Source of the DNA: Panorpa germanica
Lineage: Eukaryota > Arthropoda > Insecta > Mecoptera > Panorpidae
Direction of reading: 5' to 3'
Assembly: GCA_963678705.1 (NCBI GenBank)
Contig: OY783206.1
Span: 9,931,807 to 9,995,806 of the forward strand
Length of the DNA: 64,000 nucleotides
Part shown: piece after piece, positions 1 to 11,108 of the stretch
How the letters are laid out: the number at the start of each line of letters is the position of its first letter
How positions within the stretch are numbered: the first letter of the stretch is position 1
Notes under the pieces: model-generated
What the model saw: only the letters and a program-made list of their open reading frames with translations
What the model was told of the DNA's origin: nothing
Databases searched by the model: none
Translations under genes and position numbers: made by a program

Positions 1-727
1 TTAAAGTTATATATAAAAGTGGGGTTAATTATAGCTAATTCGCTTAAACACTCCTGTAGCCCTTAGCCTCTTGCCTGCAGCCCTTTGCGTCGCTAGTCGG
101 TAGGGTACATATTTATATTTGAATAATTTTAACTTTAATATTATAATTTTCCACTGCAGATACTAAACAACCGAGTAAAGTAAGTTTGACGGTAATAAAT
201 TTGCAGAACAAGTAGTTCCTACTTCTAACCGGTACGCCGCGCCACTATCAACAAGAATAGCCAGTGCCGACTCAGTAAACGAAATTAATATATTTGATTA
301 TTTAGAAAGAAATCATGTTTGTTTATTCATTTAATAAGTCTACGAGTATGTGTTTAAAATATTCGTTATTGACATGAATTTATGCAAGAGATAAATCTAA
401 TCTTATTATGGGCAGCGGGAGTAGGATGCAAGGGGTGCGCTTGCAAACCTTGCCGTGAAATAAATTACATAGAAAAGTGTTTGAATAGAAACTTAAGGCA
501 TCTAGCGTTGTTTTTTAAATTTGTTCCTGAATCCTGTCAATGAATTCGGTGTCTTGCTCTACCCTTTTCCTATAAATACTGAGCATAATCTCAATTCTGG
601 ATGTTGAACTTTTTCTATATAACAGTGGATAGGAGTTCAACACATTAAAATTATAATCTCAAGTTCTTCTCAAAATTCTCAATCCCAAAATTCATTACAA
701 GTTTTTAACATTAAAAATTATAATATC
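1..727. other. Left-edge sequence without a recognised gene
   Basis: AT-rich DNA. A short GC-richer patch at about 400-450 and one at 40-110 are the only compositional changes. I see no exon, RNA gene or clear repeat boundary. Confidence 0.5.
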
Positions 728-731
728 TTAA

Positions 732-1268
732 GCCTCATTCCCACTCACTGTTTTGGTATTTAATTTACTGTTTTTATTTAATATTGTAATTATTGTAATC
801 TAGATTTCAGGTTCTCGTTTAAGCATGCTTTTTCACATTTGTGTTTTATTTTAAGTTTAGTTAATTTAGTTGGTGCGTATGCATCGTTAGTAATATAAAT
901 TTTGACAATTGGACAACATTGTATGTGAAATAATTAAAATTGCTATTTTTAATAACAATTAATAATAGAAATTGTTATCTCTTCTATATTTTGCAAAAAT
1001 TGACACTAAAATTCTTTTAAAGGTAAATCCTATTGCATTTTGACAGATTGTCACATTTTGGAGGTTATAATATAATATAGTTTTTCTAAATTTAATATTT
1101 TTAATTTAAGCCATTGATTGGACTTTGTAAGGTGCTAAAAAAACTTAAAAAATAAATTTAATTAAAAATGGTACTTGAAGGACTACGCGTATTGCCACAT
1201 GCTAAACAATTTAAATTAAATACAAAATACAAAATTAAATTAAAACAGTGAGTGAGTGAGAATGATAC
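732..1268 (+). mobile_element. MITE family G, full copy flanked by TTAA
   Basis: The left end (GCCTCATTCCCACTCACTG) is repeated inverted at the right end (CAGTGAGTGAGTGAGAATG). TTAA lies directly outside both ends (728-731 and 1269-1272). This suggests a piggyBac-type target, though a TAA target is also possible. The 537-base interior is AT-rich and non-coding. A second, partial copy lies at 43927-44360 and shares the left end, the interior TTTTTAATAACAATTA block and the GACAGATTGTCACATTTT block. Confidence 0.8.
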
Positions 1269-1326
1269 TTAAAAGTAGATGTTCTTTATATTTTGTAATC
1301 TAGTATTCTGTAATAATATATTGCAT

Positions 1327-1434
1327 TGTTATGACTAGATATAGTGATCTAAGTATCCAATATGAATTGTAAATAGTATTCAGTTGTTGAAATGCTCTTA
1401 TGCTCTTATAACTAAAGCTCCAAATAAACACACA
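1327..1434 (+). repeat. Possible 5' LTR of a copia-type element
   Basis: The segment begins TGTTATGACTAG and ends ACACACA, immediately before a copia-like primer-binding site. It contains AATAAA close to its end. The TG...CA ends and position support an LTR; at about 108 bases it would be short. No matching 3' LTR was seen in the window, so the limits are uncertain. Confidence 0.4.
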
Positions 1435-1598
1435 ATAGGTTTTGGGCCCAGTTTCTCGCAAAGAAAATTTGTAAAGCGATACAAAGGAAAATATGGATTT
1501 TAGTAGAATAATTAAGCCCTTAGCAGGGAAAGAAGATTATCCCACATGGACAAGAAAAATACGGAATCTACTAGATTATCATATATCTCCAACATAAA
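1435..1598 (+). pseudogene. Copia-type retrotransposon 5' region: primer-binding site and truncated gag
   Basis: AGGTTTTGGGCCCAG at 1437-1451 resembles the copia primer-binding site, which pairs with an internal part of initiator tRNA. The ATG at 1494 opens a short frame starting MDFSRIIKPLAGKEDYPTWT and continuing RKIRNLLDYH, then stops at TAA. The IKP-x-x-G...Y..W...IR.LL pattern is typical of copia-family Gag N-termini. Only about 34 codons remain, and downstream sequence is broken by stops. This is a dead element; protease, integrase and reverse transcriptase were not found. Confidence 0.7.
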
Positions 1599-2272
1599 GA
1601 CTAAATCATATTTTAAACGATTACGGTAACCCCCTGAATGCGACCCTGTGAACTACCATCCGTTAAACAACTTCCATGGTATAACGCTTATGACGACACG
1701 ATACAATACAAAGAAAAATACAAAATTAGAAGGTTTTTGCATATCAAAGAAACTCGCTGTTTTAATATTACTAATTACGGATTTTATATTACTCGCTACA
1801 ACAAGAGTTTCATTACCGTAGTATCAAAGGCAAAAGCAAAGGCATCGACAACGGCAACACCACATCTACATCTACAACGATGGCAACACCACACCAAGGA
1901 ATCAACCTCCACTCTGTGAGCAGTCAACAGAGAGTGTTGGTGACGCAACACCAGTTGTCGTTACACCATAAACCCCATGACTTTGTTGATACAACAAGAA
2001 TACTTCGTTAAATAATTATAAAACTAATCCCACGGGTCGCGACCTTACAGTATGGGTACAGGGACTTGGCTTTGCACGTTCGCGGAACCTCCATAATATG
2101 TTTCATTTTAAATGTATTTTGATTGTAATAACATTGGAATTTCTTTTAACAAAATCTATAATACATTTATAGAGAAAATACACTGTTGTTGTTTAGCGTC
2201 AGCAGAGTGTATTGCAGTTGTTTCGCGTTAGCATACTTTATTATGAACATCATAAACACCCATTCATAGTTC
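1599..2272. other. Decayed sequence, possibly more of the copia element
   Basis: An open frame at 1638-1919 rich in lysine and then Thr/His has no recognisable domain and follows the gag remnant. At about 2205-2240 a stretch (GTGTATTGCAGTTGTTTCGC) resembles the interior of MITE family A. No gene is supported. Confidence 0.35.
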
Positions 2273-2275
2273 TAA

Positions 2276-2854
2276 TGGTGCGTTCCACTAAGCCTTTACA
2301 ACGTGCATAATATTATTTCAGCCTTTCCACATGACGACAGAGTCGTTGTGGTCGCGGTGGAAACGTCATTGATGACGTCATTAATTTCGCTCACGCCAAG
2401 CTCACAACGACCCATCTGATGCTGATGAACGCAAAACTTAAAGATGACGATGACAGAAAAAAATACTTTATATGATTCCGAAAGAGATATCTTATTATAT
2501 AATTATGTTAAATTAGCTTTATTTAATTAAATTGAAATTAAATTTAATTGATATTTGACTGTCATTTATACACTTTTCCTCATACCATAACCTAACTTAA
2601 TAAATAAACAATGTTCATTATTATTTAGAATATATTTCTTTTATGAAAAATGTATTTTGTTTGTAGATATAGCTTTTGTTACAGAGCTATTTAATCAACT
2701 ATCGCAATCCTTTTTTTTTCAACGCTCAAAACCATTTAAAATGCTCCATGATCCATTCCATTTGAGTGTATGCTTGCAACGCTCGCAAGCAAGTGGAACG
2801 GAATAAACTGCGGTCGTGAGCGTGATTTTTGTGAACGCTTCGTGGAACGCACCT
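2276..2854 (+). mobile_element. MITE family J flanked by TAA
   Basis: Inverted ends TGGTGCGTTCCACTAAGC and GCTTCGTGGAACGCACCT are flanked by TAA at 2273-2275 and 2855-2857. The three-base TWA duplication is characteristic of PIF/Harbinger-type elements. The interior, about 579 bases long, has a TGACGTCATTGATGACGTCA palindromic patch at about 2369-2388 but no transposase frame. Confidence 0.7.
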
Positions 2855-2857
2855 TAA

Positions 2858-3719
2858 TGTAAAGAGTTTAAGACAGTATTCTAGTTTAGAAATTTAAAAA
2901 ATCGCATATTTTAAAGTTTAAACATTTAAGAATATATCCTCAAAAGGATATTTCAAAATTTGAATTCTTTACGAAGTTATAGCTATCTTCATGACGCGAC
3001 AACTAAATCGTTAACCGTGTATACTAATTTTTAAATGCGCTTTTATGGAAACTAATTTTTTCAACACTGTTGAGATGAAATCTCAAGTTCTAAAGAACCG
3101 ATGTATCACTCTATAGCATCTACAAGAATAAAGTAAAAATTTAGATTTGTACTATTTTTAAAAAATTCGAAAATCAGAAAACAGGCCTTTTTTTCAAACA
3201 ATCGCCATTTTGCAAAATGTTTAACGACATCCTTACTAATGAAAAATCTTTTGGTTTTTTTCTGTTTTGGATGACTTTCTTTTTATTCATTTCTATCCAG
3301 TTCACTTTTCTCGATTATCTCAGCCAGTGGCGGCCCCTTAGCACATAGCGTTAATTCGGCTCTGCGGCTTAATTAACAATCAATCGTTAACCACAAAATT
3401 GATTTCAATTTAATTAAAATATAAAATGAAAAACATGAAAATAGAAAAACTAGTACACCAGTTTATATATTATTAATGTATAAACATTTTAAATTTTCTT
3501 TTTCTTTTTTAAAACACATTTTCCACAAGATACAAAAGTTTTTCTTTTCAAAACTAAGATTTTCCTGATAAGAGAACACTTTTCATGATGTAAAACTACT
3601 TTTTCATCGTCAGAGTTTTCAGATGACATTTTCTTCTTTTTTTTTTGTGTTGAGCTGTAAACAATATTTGTGTTTCATGTTTTAAAAACCTGTGAGATTC
3701 TAATCTGAATGACAACACC
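2858..3719. other. AT-rich DNA with one hAT-like end motif
   Basis: CAGTGGCGG at about 3325 resembles the terminal motif also seen at 42397 and 55731. The other end was not found. Otherwise no gene or bounded repeat is visible. Confidence 0.3.
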
Positions 3720-3756
3720 CGGAGCTGGAGCTAGAGCTGGAGCTGGAGCTGGAGCC
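3720..3756. repeat. GGAGCT hexamer tandem repeat
   Basis: About six copies of GGAGCT, one with a G-to-A change. Read on the - strand it gives an Ala-Pro repeat, which is the only reason an open frame appears there. Confidence 0.9.
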
Positions 3757-4689
3757 ACCCGATGAAATACCTGGAGCATTAAGAAGAAAGGTATTAAGAA
3801 ATTGCTACAAAATAAAAAATACGCGGATCTTGTATTTGTAAATGGAATAATAAAGGAAATAAAAGTAAAATGGAAATATTCCAAATTAAAAATAAGGTTT
3901 CATGGCAGAGTAATGAATAATGAGTATCGATATTAAAAATGGTTATTAGGATTTTAAATGGCACATAATTTATTAAATATTTGTAATGGTGTAATGTGTA
4001 GTTTGTAATGGGTTGTATCACGGCATAGCAGCACATTTCTTGGAATCCAGACTGCTGTGTTGACGATTACGAGCTTGACAATAATAAAAAAGGAACATTG
4101 TAGATATATTAAAAAAAAAAAATCATTTACAATAATATTTAACGAAATGATATGTCCACATTTGTGAAACAAAGTAGCCGAGAGAGTTGAACCAGTCTGC
4201 AGTATTTACTGGTTCGATTATCGGTCCAGCAATGTATCTTCTAAGTTTTGGTGTTCTTTCGTTAAATTGGTTATATTTCAAATTATTAGGTGTTGTAAAC
4301 TTTTATGAATTCTCGACAGTACATGTCAATATTATACTAAACACAACCCATAACTCAAATATAGTATAGTAGAATAATAGTTATAGTAAATAACTATTTA
4401 CTTAAACGAAACCTGGTAATATTTACCAATTTTTATTTATTCATTTTTTTTTTTATTATTTTATTTTAGAATTTAAGGCGATTTCAATAACAAGGTCATA
4501 TTCGCCTGAAGTTAATTTATTTTAATTAAATTTGGTTTATTAAGTTTATATTAGTTTATATCTATATTAAGGAAATCGAGCAATTTTTGAATTTCTTCTG
4601 GATTGTCTGAAAGCATGTCCTTTAGTTACCACTGATGTTGTGTTTTGCTCTTTGCGTTTGATATTGTGGGCAGGTTATTAGCAGATGAT
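3757..4689. other. Non-coding AT-rich stretch
   Basis: Several short open frames occur on both strands but none has splice signals, domains or a composition above background. Nothing else was identified. Confidence 0.4.
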
Positions 4690-5015
4690 GATTATTTTTT
4701 TAATATATTAATTGTGTGCCTTTCGGCTCTATAATCTACAGTATTATATTTTCTAATACATTTCATATAAATTCAAACTTAAAATTAAACTTCAACTATT
4801 CTACTTACAATAGTACTTTCTGCTTCTTCTTCTCTTGATCCTTCTCCTTCCTTCTCACCGTTTTCTGCTTCTCCTTCCTTCTTGCCTGTACCTTCGTCTC
4901 TCACCTCTTGTCTTCCATATCTCTTCTCAACAAACCCTCTATTATATTTTCACTATCCTTCTTCCCTTCTGTCTTCATTTTCACTTCTTTTGCCTTTTAT
5001 CCCTATCCCTCTATT
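4690..5015 (-). mobile_element. LINE 3' end, family D, decayed copy
   Basis: The block GCCTTTCGGCTCTATAATCT and the following AGTACTTTCTGCTTCTTCTT match the element at 20606-21181 in the same orientation. The - strand therefore reads a GA-rich coding end, then a 3' UTR, then a tail at the low-coordinate side. The CT-rich run that follows corresponds to the charged C-terminal coding part but is too degraded to translate. Confidence 0.7.
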
Positions 5016-5329
5016 ACAGACATAAACCCTTTATGAAAATTTAAATCATTATACATATTAGCACATATAGATTACGAGATATAAGCAAGACAAATCTATA
5101 TTTCAATATATTTAACACATTAGAAATTTCAATGTTAATATCCACAAATTTGTATACTCCCTCCCCCTAATCAGTATCCAGGTTTGAGACTTTTACATGT
5201 GAAAAAAATTGCTACCCACGTGCTCGGTCGGTTGATTGTTTAACAAACGATTTCTGAGATTAGTATCTCACAAAACACAAAAATGAATGATACCTTCAAT
5301 TCTTAAAAAGGGTAAATCTATTTTTCACA

Positions 5330-5455
5330 AGGCAGTAAAACAGTTTACAAAACATTGTGTATTGGGTAAAATCGTTTACGTAACAGGTAACTTCTATTTT
5401 TATATTAGTTAAACCTTAAATGCTCGTAACTGTGTTTGGTGGAAATGCAATTCAC
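5330..5455 (+). repeat. Dispersed repeat family E, copy 1
   Basis: AAACATTGTGTATTGGGTAA followed by a TTTACGTAAC block and ACCTTAAATGC is repeated with about 20% differences at 56236-56335. No ends or duplications were resolved. Confidence 0.55.
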
Positions 5456-6110
5456 ATATTTTTATTAGTATTGTACAATTTTTACCGAAGTGTAATTTTA
5501 TTCTAATTACGTACTGTGATAATTTTGTAGTTATGATGGTTTTCCTCTCATCTAACGATCAAATGATTGTCAATCAACCAATTAACGTAAAGATATACGA
5601 GTTTTATAAATACCACAAATTTTCGCATTCAATTAAAAAATAAATTATCATATGTCCAAATAAAGCGACTTTAGTTTCGTGCTCACCTCCCCCCTGTTAT
5701 TTCCCCTCCGGATACTTCAGCTAATCGCCAATGTAAACACTAAATTAGGGGCTCTTCAGTTAAAGAATAGAAATTTGTATATAATTTTTTTTTATATTAT
5801 ACAAATTTAACAATTAGCTATATATAAGTATTATTATATTGTTAAGCGGATGTGTCCACCATTTTGTATTCAAAGATGGCGGCATAATAAAGCTTTGTAT
5901 GAATTGTTAACCCATATCATATTACAAAAACTAACCAGGGTGCCTTTGTATACCGGCAAAAAATGTATAAAGATTAGAGATTAATTACACATTACAAATA
6001 CAACGTTCATAGTAATGCGTTGTGATTGTGATGTCACTATTAAAAATAATGTGAGACGAGCGAATGAAGAGAACCACTCGGCTAACTTTATGGAGTATTA
6101 CCAGTTAGAA
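5456..6110. other. Non-coding stretch
   Basis: AT-rich sequence with a small C-rich patch at 5685-5710. No gene or defined repeat was seen. Confidence 0.4.
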
Positions 6111-6116
6111 AATGAT

Positions 6117-6250
6117 CCTTGGCATTAGCTTGTGGTAGAGTAACAACTATGGATCTTGCACTGTAAGACAATTTTTATATGAAAAGTAACATTGGAATTA
6201 GCTTATGACAAGCTATCACGTGTGAAACTTGCATTGTTTGGTAATTTTCT
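6117..6250 (+). repeat. Repeat family F, tandem dimer, copy 1
   Basis: Two related subunits each read roughly TTGGAATTAGCTTGTGGCAAG, then a GTGTGAAACTTGCATT block. A single inverted subunit lies at 6640-6735 and a second dimer at 9656-9800. The arrangement suggests a short palindromic element, with the 6117 and 6735 sides as opposite arms. Confidence 0.55.
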
Positions 6251-6639
6251 ACCTTGATATAATTATCTCAAATTATATATATTCAAATTTAGAAATTTTA
6301 ACAGCAATTCTTAGAAAAATTTCATTAAAAATTGAGCACCTGTTTTTTCCGTGTAAACGACGACCTCGGCATTTTCAAGGCGAAGGCATTGAGCTCGTAC
6401 CCTTATGGAACCGTGTGACCAAACGGCCCTATGAAACAGTTTCAATGTCGTCCATATGAAATGTCTCCGTTATGGGCTACTAACGAAACCACTTCACCTG
6501 TCAAAATCTAAGCCACGAAGAAGTTGATGCAAACTACGGTTGAAGTGAACAGGTGACGAAATTATCACATAGCAAAGCATTAAACCAAATTGTTTATTGG
6601 GTAGCTTTTAAGATCTGCCACAAAATTATTTTGTCTGTT

Positions 6640-6735
6640 GCAGGAATTAATATCTCAGGTAGAAAATTGTCTGGCAATAAAAATTGCACCATCATATGCT
6701 GGTTTGCCACAAGCTAATTCCAAGGTTCATTTTTA
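6640..6735 (-). repeat. Repeat family F, inverted subunit
   Basis: The complement reads AACCTTGGAATTAGCTTGTG, as in the copies at 6117 and 9731. With the copy at 6117 it could form the ends of a roughly 620-base inverted-repeat element. Confidence 0.5.
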
Positions 6736-7160
6736 CCTGGGAATATGAAAATTTATGAAGGTGTTATTTCTAGATCTAATTACAAAAAAAGCAAACATAA
6801 ACTAATTCCATATAAATTACAAAAGTAATGTGCAATAAAATTGTGCATACTATTAATAAAAAACACATTGCTATGGGAAATAATATGCGTTTAAAGCATT
6901 ATGAAGTATTACTGGAAGCACCAAAGCATCCGTGAAATATAACTCGGTTATTAATATAATAAATAATTATTCTGTTTAATTTCATATGTTTGATACTGTT
7001 CTTTAATACAATAAATGAACTAGTTATAAGTAGAATCTATACACAATACAATGCAACTGTTCTAATCCTATATAGCTGTTTCACTCTCGCACATAGTAAA
7101 GAGCACGTAGATATATAGGTCTATCGGCCATTGCAGTTAAACGAGAATCTGTTTTCAAAT
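6736..7160. other. Upstream region of the Kal1-like gene
   Basis: AT-rich. A slightly GC-richer stretch from 7075 leads into the candidate initiator. No other motif is clear. Confidence 0.35.
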
Positions 7161-7165
7161 TCAGT
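7161..7165 (+). promoter_or_regulatory. Candidate initiator of the Kal1-like gene
   Basis: TCAGT matches the arthropod initiator, with the A at 7163 as a likely +1. At +28 to +32 the bases AGGTG match four of five positions of the downstream promoter element. A TATATA stretch at about 7111 is too far upstream to be a normal TATA box. The predicted 5' UTR would be about 288 bases to the ATG at 7451. This is seen in sequence; use as a start site is inferred. Confidence 0.4.
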
Positions 7166-7450
7166 CGGTCTCGAGCAGTCAAACAGTGAAGGTGCTTGTC
7201 TTGCAGTAGAAAAACGAAACGCGAAAATATATTTATACAATATTTTAGTAATAAAGTATTCGTATATAAACGAAAAATAAAGTGTCACGTAATTATTTAT
7301 TTAAAAATCAGTGATTAAAATTACCGGTATTTTTGATGTCGTAAAATGTTTCAAGTGTCAAATTTTTGTGGTTATCGGTTTCTTTAATATATATTAATAA
7401 ATATATTTCAAGAAACTTATTAATATCTAGGTGATTTTGTTTAATTAAAA

Positions 7451-7675
7451 ATGGATCAAATAATGTTTTTAATAATAGTAAGTGCAATTGCTGCGGTGAC
7501 ATATTCAACACCTTTAGAATCTTTGGATATTTCAACTGTCTTAATTAATGATCAATTTGAAACAAACAATCTTCAAGATTTTGTTGTGGAAAATAATGAA
7601 TTTGCATTAACAACGGATAAGAGTCTAAAATCACCAGTCAGAGTTGCACAATGCAGAGCGGTGTGTTTGGAAAAT
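7451..7675 (+). CDS. Kal1: Coding exon 1 of anosmin-1-like (Kallmann syndrome protein) gene
   Basis: This exon encodes 75 codons from ATG to a consensus donor (AAT|gtaagt), ending in phase 0. Residues 1-19 (MDQIMFLIIVSAIAAVTYS) form a typical signal peptide, with cleavage likely before TPLES, so the product should be secreted. An acidic, asparagine-rich linker follows. The last residues, VRVAQCRAVCLEN, start a cysteine-rich segment that continues in exon 2. The start codon has an A-rich context (AAAAATGG). In frame, the track continues only eight codons past the donor to a stop. Anosmin-1 proteins have a signal peptide, an N-terminal cysteine-rich region, a WAP domain and fibronectin-III repeats, and bind heparan sulfate at the cell surface. 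Identity rests on the cysteine pattern recalled from the family, not on an alignment. Confidence 0.7.
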
Positions 7676-8508
7676 GTAAGTAACAAATCATTCGTTTTGT
7701 AGTTTCCTTTGAAATTAGTTTATTTTGAAAGCGACGCGACGCCAGGGACACTTGTACGATTGCCTCCACATTTAGGTTGTAATTTGTAAAGCTTTGCTTC
7801 ATGTAATGACAAGCAACTATATCTTAAACTAAAGGTATTGTTTTACCAAAGTGTTCAATAATTGTTGTACATAACCTATAACTGCTACATGTGTATAACA
7901 TTTCCTGATTAGATTTTGTTGATTAATTAGTGATACGCTATTTTCATAAGTATTTCACAATGCTTTCTGGATTAAACATACAAAAGTAACTAAAATTGGA
8001 TCAAATAAAATGTTCTGTGACAAATATGTCAAACAGCTCTGACTAATTCTATGTAGAATTGTATTAGATGGTAATATTTTCGGTGTTTGATTGTCGGCTT
8101 GGTTTTGAAGTGACATCCCGCTGATTATGTTTGCTAAATAACTTGCCATGCATGAGAAAAGAATAAGTCACTGTCGTAAAAATCATTATTCGGAGAAGGT
8201 TTTAAGTACGGATTGGTTATATACCTGTCACTTTAAAAAGTAGGATATTTTCAATAGCTGTAATGTTTTGTAGATTGACAATTCTTTTCTTCTTCGTGAA
8301 TTTTGTCCTTTAATGTCATTTTGTACCATTTACTTTTGTGAAATATCCCTATAATGGACCACACAAGAAAATTTAGTTCACATATTCTAAGAAATGCTGA
8401 CAACATCTTTGAGTCAAATTTCCCATGAACTGTGTCAGTAAATACCTTAAATTTAAAAAATGTAATTTTATATATTTTTGCTCTTATATTTGTGATGTAA
8501 TAAAACTA
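7676..8508. other. Start of the first intron
   Basis: Begins with the gtaagt donor at 7676. A short GCGACGCGACGCC patch at 7731-7743 stands out from AT-rich surroundings. No gene or bounded repeat is seen. Confidence 0.5.
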
Positions 8509-8593
8509 CTAGCGAGTGTTCACAGATTGTTAGAATTTGAAACTAGTGCAGCAGGAACTCGACAATCTGAACTAACACTTGCTCGCATAACTT
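8509..8593. repeat. Short foldback element
   Basis: GCGAGTGTTCACAGATTGT at the left and ACAATCTGAACTAACACTTG plus CTCGC at the right are imperfect inverted repeats around a 35-base centre. It could be a small MITE or a single hairpin. No target duplication was resolved. Confidence 0.5.
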
Positions 8594-9206
8594 AACACTA
8601 TTACATAATACATATTTAGATACATTTATTTCTTATGTACTCTATGTTATATACGGTATTTATAAACTTCAAAAATAGAACAAAAAATATTAAATATCAA
8701 ATTTTATCAATACACATACCATTTTTTTTTGCGATTAGATTGTCAAGGTTTGAATTATCGAGGTCCTAATGCATTATTCTTAGTAATTTATTTTAGATAA
8801 ACGATTAGGATGTGGTTTATACCAATACTTACAGAAAAGTGAATCCTGTATATTAATGTGATGTCATTTATTTTGCCTAGGCATTGGAAAACTACTAAAC
8901 TAAAACTAGCCTCTTAATAATTTTATAATAATTTGAATTTTTGTTAGTTAATATATCATCTATGAAATTCAGATTATACTTATAGCTATAGTTTTCCAAT
9001 ACAATTCGGTATAAGTTTCTGAAATGATAAAATATCATCTAGAACTCGTCTACTGTGTTTTGTTATTTCATTCTTGAATCATAGCGGTAGCGGTACATAT
9101 ATCAAACGTTCAGTTCAATAGGCAGACATAACCGAAAAATCGAAATTTGTGTTGAACATGTCTGAATCTGACTCATTACTCAGATAACTTATAAATACTA
9201 CCTAAC
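8594..9206. other. Intronic AT-rich sequence
   Basis: No exon, RNA gene or bounded repeat recognised. Confidence 0.45.
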
Positions 9207-9432
9207 AACATTATAATGCGTGGTATATTAGATGTGATTAAAACTTTTCCTGTTAATACTAAATTTTTGTTAAGTGATTCAAAATTAATTAGTGAATTAT
9301 TGAAATATTTAGAAATGTGTAAAATTGAATTATAAATTATAAAAGATGTTAAAAAATTATTTGATGGTGGCTATGACGAAAGAAAGTCAAGGCAAAGAAG
9401 AAAATAAATATAAAAAAAAAACATTATAATGC
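9207..9432 (+). mobile_element. 5'-truncated LINE fragment with exact target duplication
   Basis: AACATTATAATGC occurs at 9207-9219 and again at 9420-9432, enclosing a 200-base insert that ends in an A-run. The insert encodes the C-terminal end of a LINE reverse transcriptase ORF, ILDVIKTFPVNTKFLLSDSK then LISELLKYLEMCKIEL and a stop, followed by a short 3' UTR. The same coding end occurs in opposite orientation at 45500-45832. Insertion by target-primed reverse transcription is the established mechanism for such structures. Confidence 0.85.
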
Positions 9433-9655
9433 AGATTAACTTGTCGAATATCGTTGGTATCTTTGTAACTCAAATATTGCTTTCGTCGTTATTTAAAAAC
9501 TCAATATTCTGAGATGTCTCACCAATGAATTGGCCGATCGACATTTGAGTCCTCAGTAACATTAAATTTGTTAACATTAGTAAAAGGTCGTCGGTAATAA
9601 CACTTATAAAATAAATAGGTATATAAAAATAAAATATACTAAAGCATCCCTCCTG

Positions 9656-9800
9656 GAAAATGGTTCTTGGAATAGCTTGTAGTAAGCTAGAAAGTATGAA
9701 CCTCGGATTGCAAGATAATTTCTATATAATCAGTACAAAATGAACCTTGGAATTAGCTTGTGGCAAGCCGGTATGTGCGAAACTTGCATTCCAAGAATAT
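9656..9800 (+). repeat. Repeat family F, tandem dimer, copy 2
   Basis: Two subunits (TTGGAATAGCTTGTAGTAAG and TTGGAATTAGCTTGTGGCAAG) each followed by a related CTTGCATTCCAAG-type end. This is better preserved than the copy at 6117. Confidence 0.55.
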
Positions 9801-10552
9801 TTTTTACCGGAGTTAATATTTTAAATATAAAAGTAAGCTACACAAATTATATACGAGCATTATCCATAGAATTTCAAAGTATATACAAGCATCTACGTAT
9901 ACATATATTTTATTTTAGACAAAATATAATTTAAAGTTTGAAATACAAACGTACAACACAGCACATGTAAAGGTAAAGGCAGCCAGGTAAGTTTCTGCGG
10001 CCTATATTATGTCTACAGACTACTACAGTCAGGCTCAGGTCCATTGGTTAAATATACGACGAAGAGAAGAAAACAGAAGCTGTATAATATTTTACCAAGA
10101 AAAAAACAAATTAACTTTACAGAAATATACAATAACCATATATACATATACCTGTGTCAATACATAATTTTGTTTGATTTGTAAATGTAGAAATAATATA
10201 TCCATTGTTGTTGATGTTAATAAATATTTATGGAAATAGCAATCAATTGTTCGAATATGATATATTGTCTTAACTTTATATTTTTATTTTTGCATTTATG
10301 TATAAGTCCGACGCCAGGTAGATATAAACAAATAATAAAAAAGCGCGTTATAGGTAGTAACTTAAGAATGTTGTTTAAAAAATATTTGTTTAAAAGTTTA
10401 GACAATACCGAGCTATTTTCATAATTGATGTACTTCGCCACAGATAGATGGCATTGACATGTTCAGTTAGTAGAAAAATATGAAACATTTACTGAAAATT
10501 TAAACAAACGTTTGCCGACAAGGCATATATTCGACGCAAAGTAGAAAGACGC
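9801..10552. other. Intronic AT-rich sequence
   Basis: Short open frames on both strands at 10217-10441 are AT-driven and lack splice sites. Nothing else was recognised. Confidence 0.4.
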
Positions 10553-11108
10553 GCGTGAGTCGCGTGCTGCCTTAGAACATATATATATGTCGAGTGAATG
10601 CTGGACCTGAAAATGTGTCCAAAATGTGTGAAAGAGAGAAAGGTATATGTTCCTATTTGTTGTCTATGCGCATGCGTAGAAAGTAACAGTTGTCAAGTCA
10701 GAGCTGTCTAGATATAATACGTGAAAGTTGTTAAATATGACATTATATTGATGTAGAATAATGTAGATATGTATAAATATAAATAAACTATATAAATTAT
10801 AAAAAATATAAATATAATTAAAAACGTGAGTTTTGTTCACTCCAAATATTAACTGTGTTGGCCGTTATTTCTACAGCGTCATCTGTGGAGTTCATGAGTA
10901 TATGTTTTCACTGAACTTCACTTTTTCTTTACATATATTTTATTTATGATATCTTAACAGAATATTGATATTTATTATATCTAGACACTGTCACAAATAG
11001 GAACATATACCTTTCTCTCTCGCACACATTTTGGCCACACTTTTAATCTATAGGAGACATAGACTATTCACACTATATATATATAGTTGCTCTAAGCGTG
11101 CAGTTCGC
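10553..11108. mobile_element. Large foldback MITE with about 100-base arms
   Basis: AATGTGTGAAAGAGAGAAAG followed by GTATATGTTCCTATTTG at 10625-10658 is repeated inverted at about 10993-11036. The similarity extends outward through an ACATATATATATGT-like stretch to CGCGTGCTGCC (left) and GAGCAAC/GCGTGCAG (right). The centre is AT-rich, with no coding frame. Target duplication was not resolved. Confidence 0.75.

Noticed and set aside
1638..1919. 93-residue open frame
   Set aside because: It follows a broken gag start, has no domain, and its composition fits decayed repeat DNA.
3675..3884. - strand frame with an Ala-Pro repeat
   Set aside because: The repeat comes from the GGAGCT hexamer array; there are no splice sites or domain.
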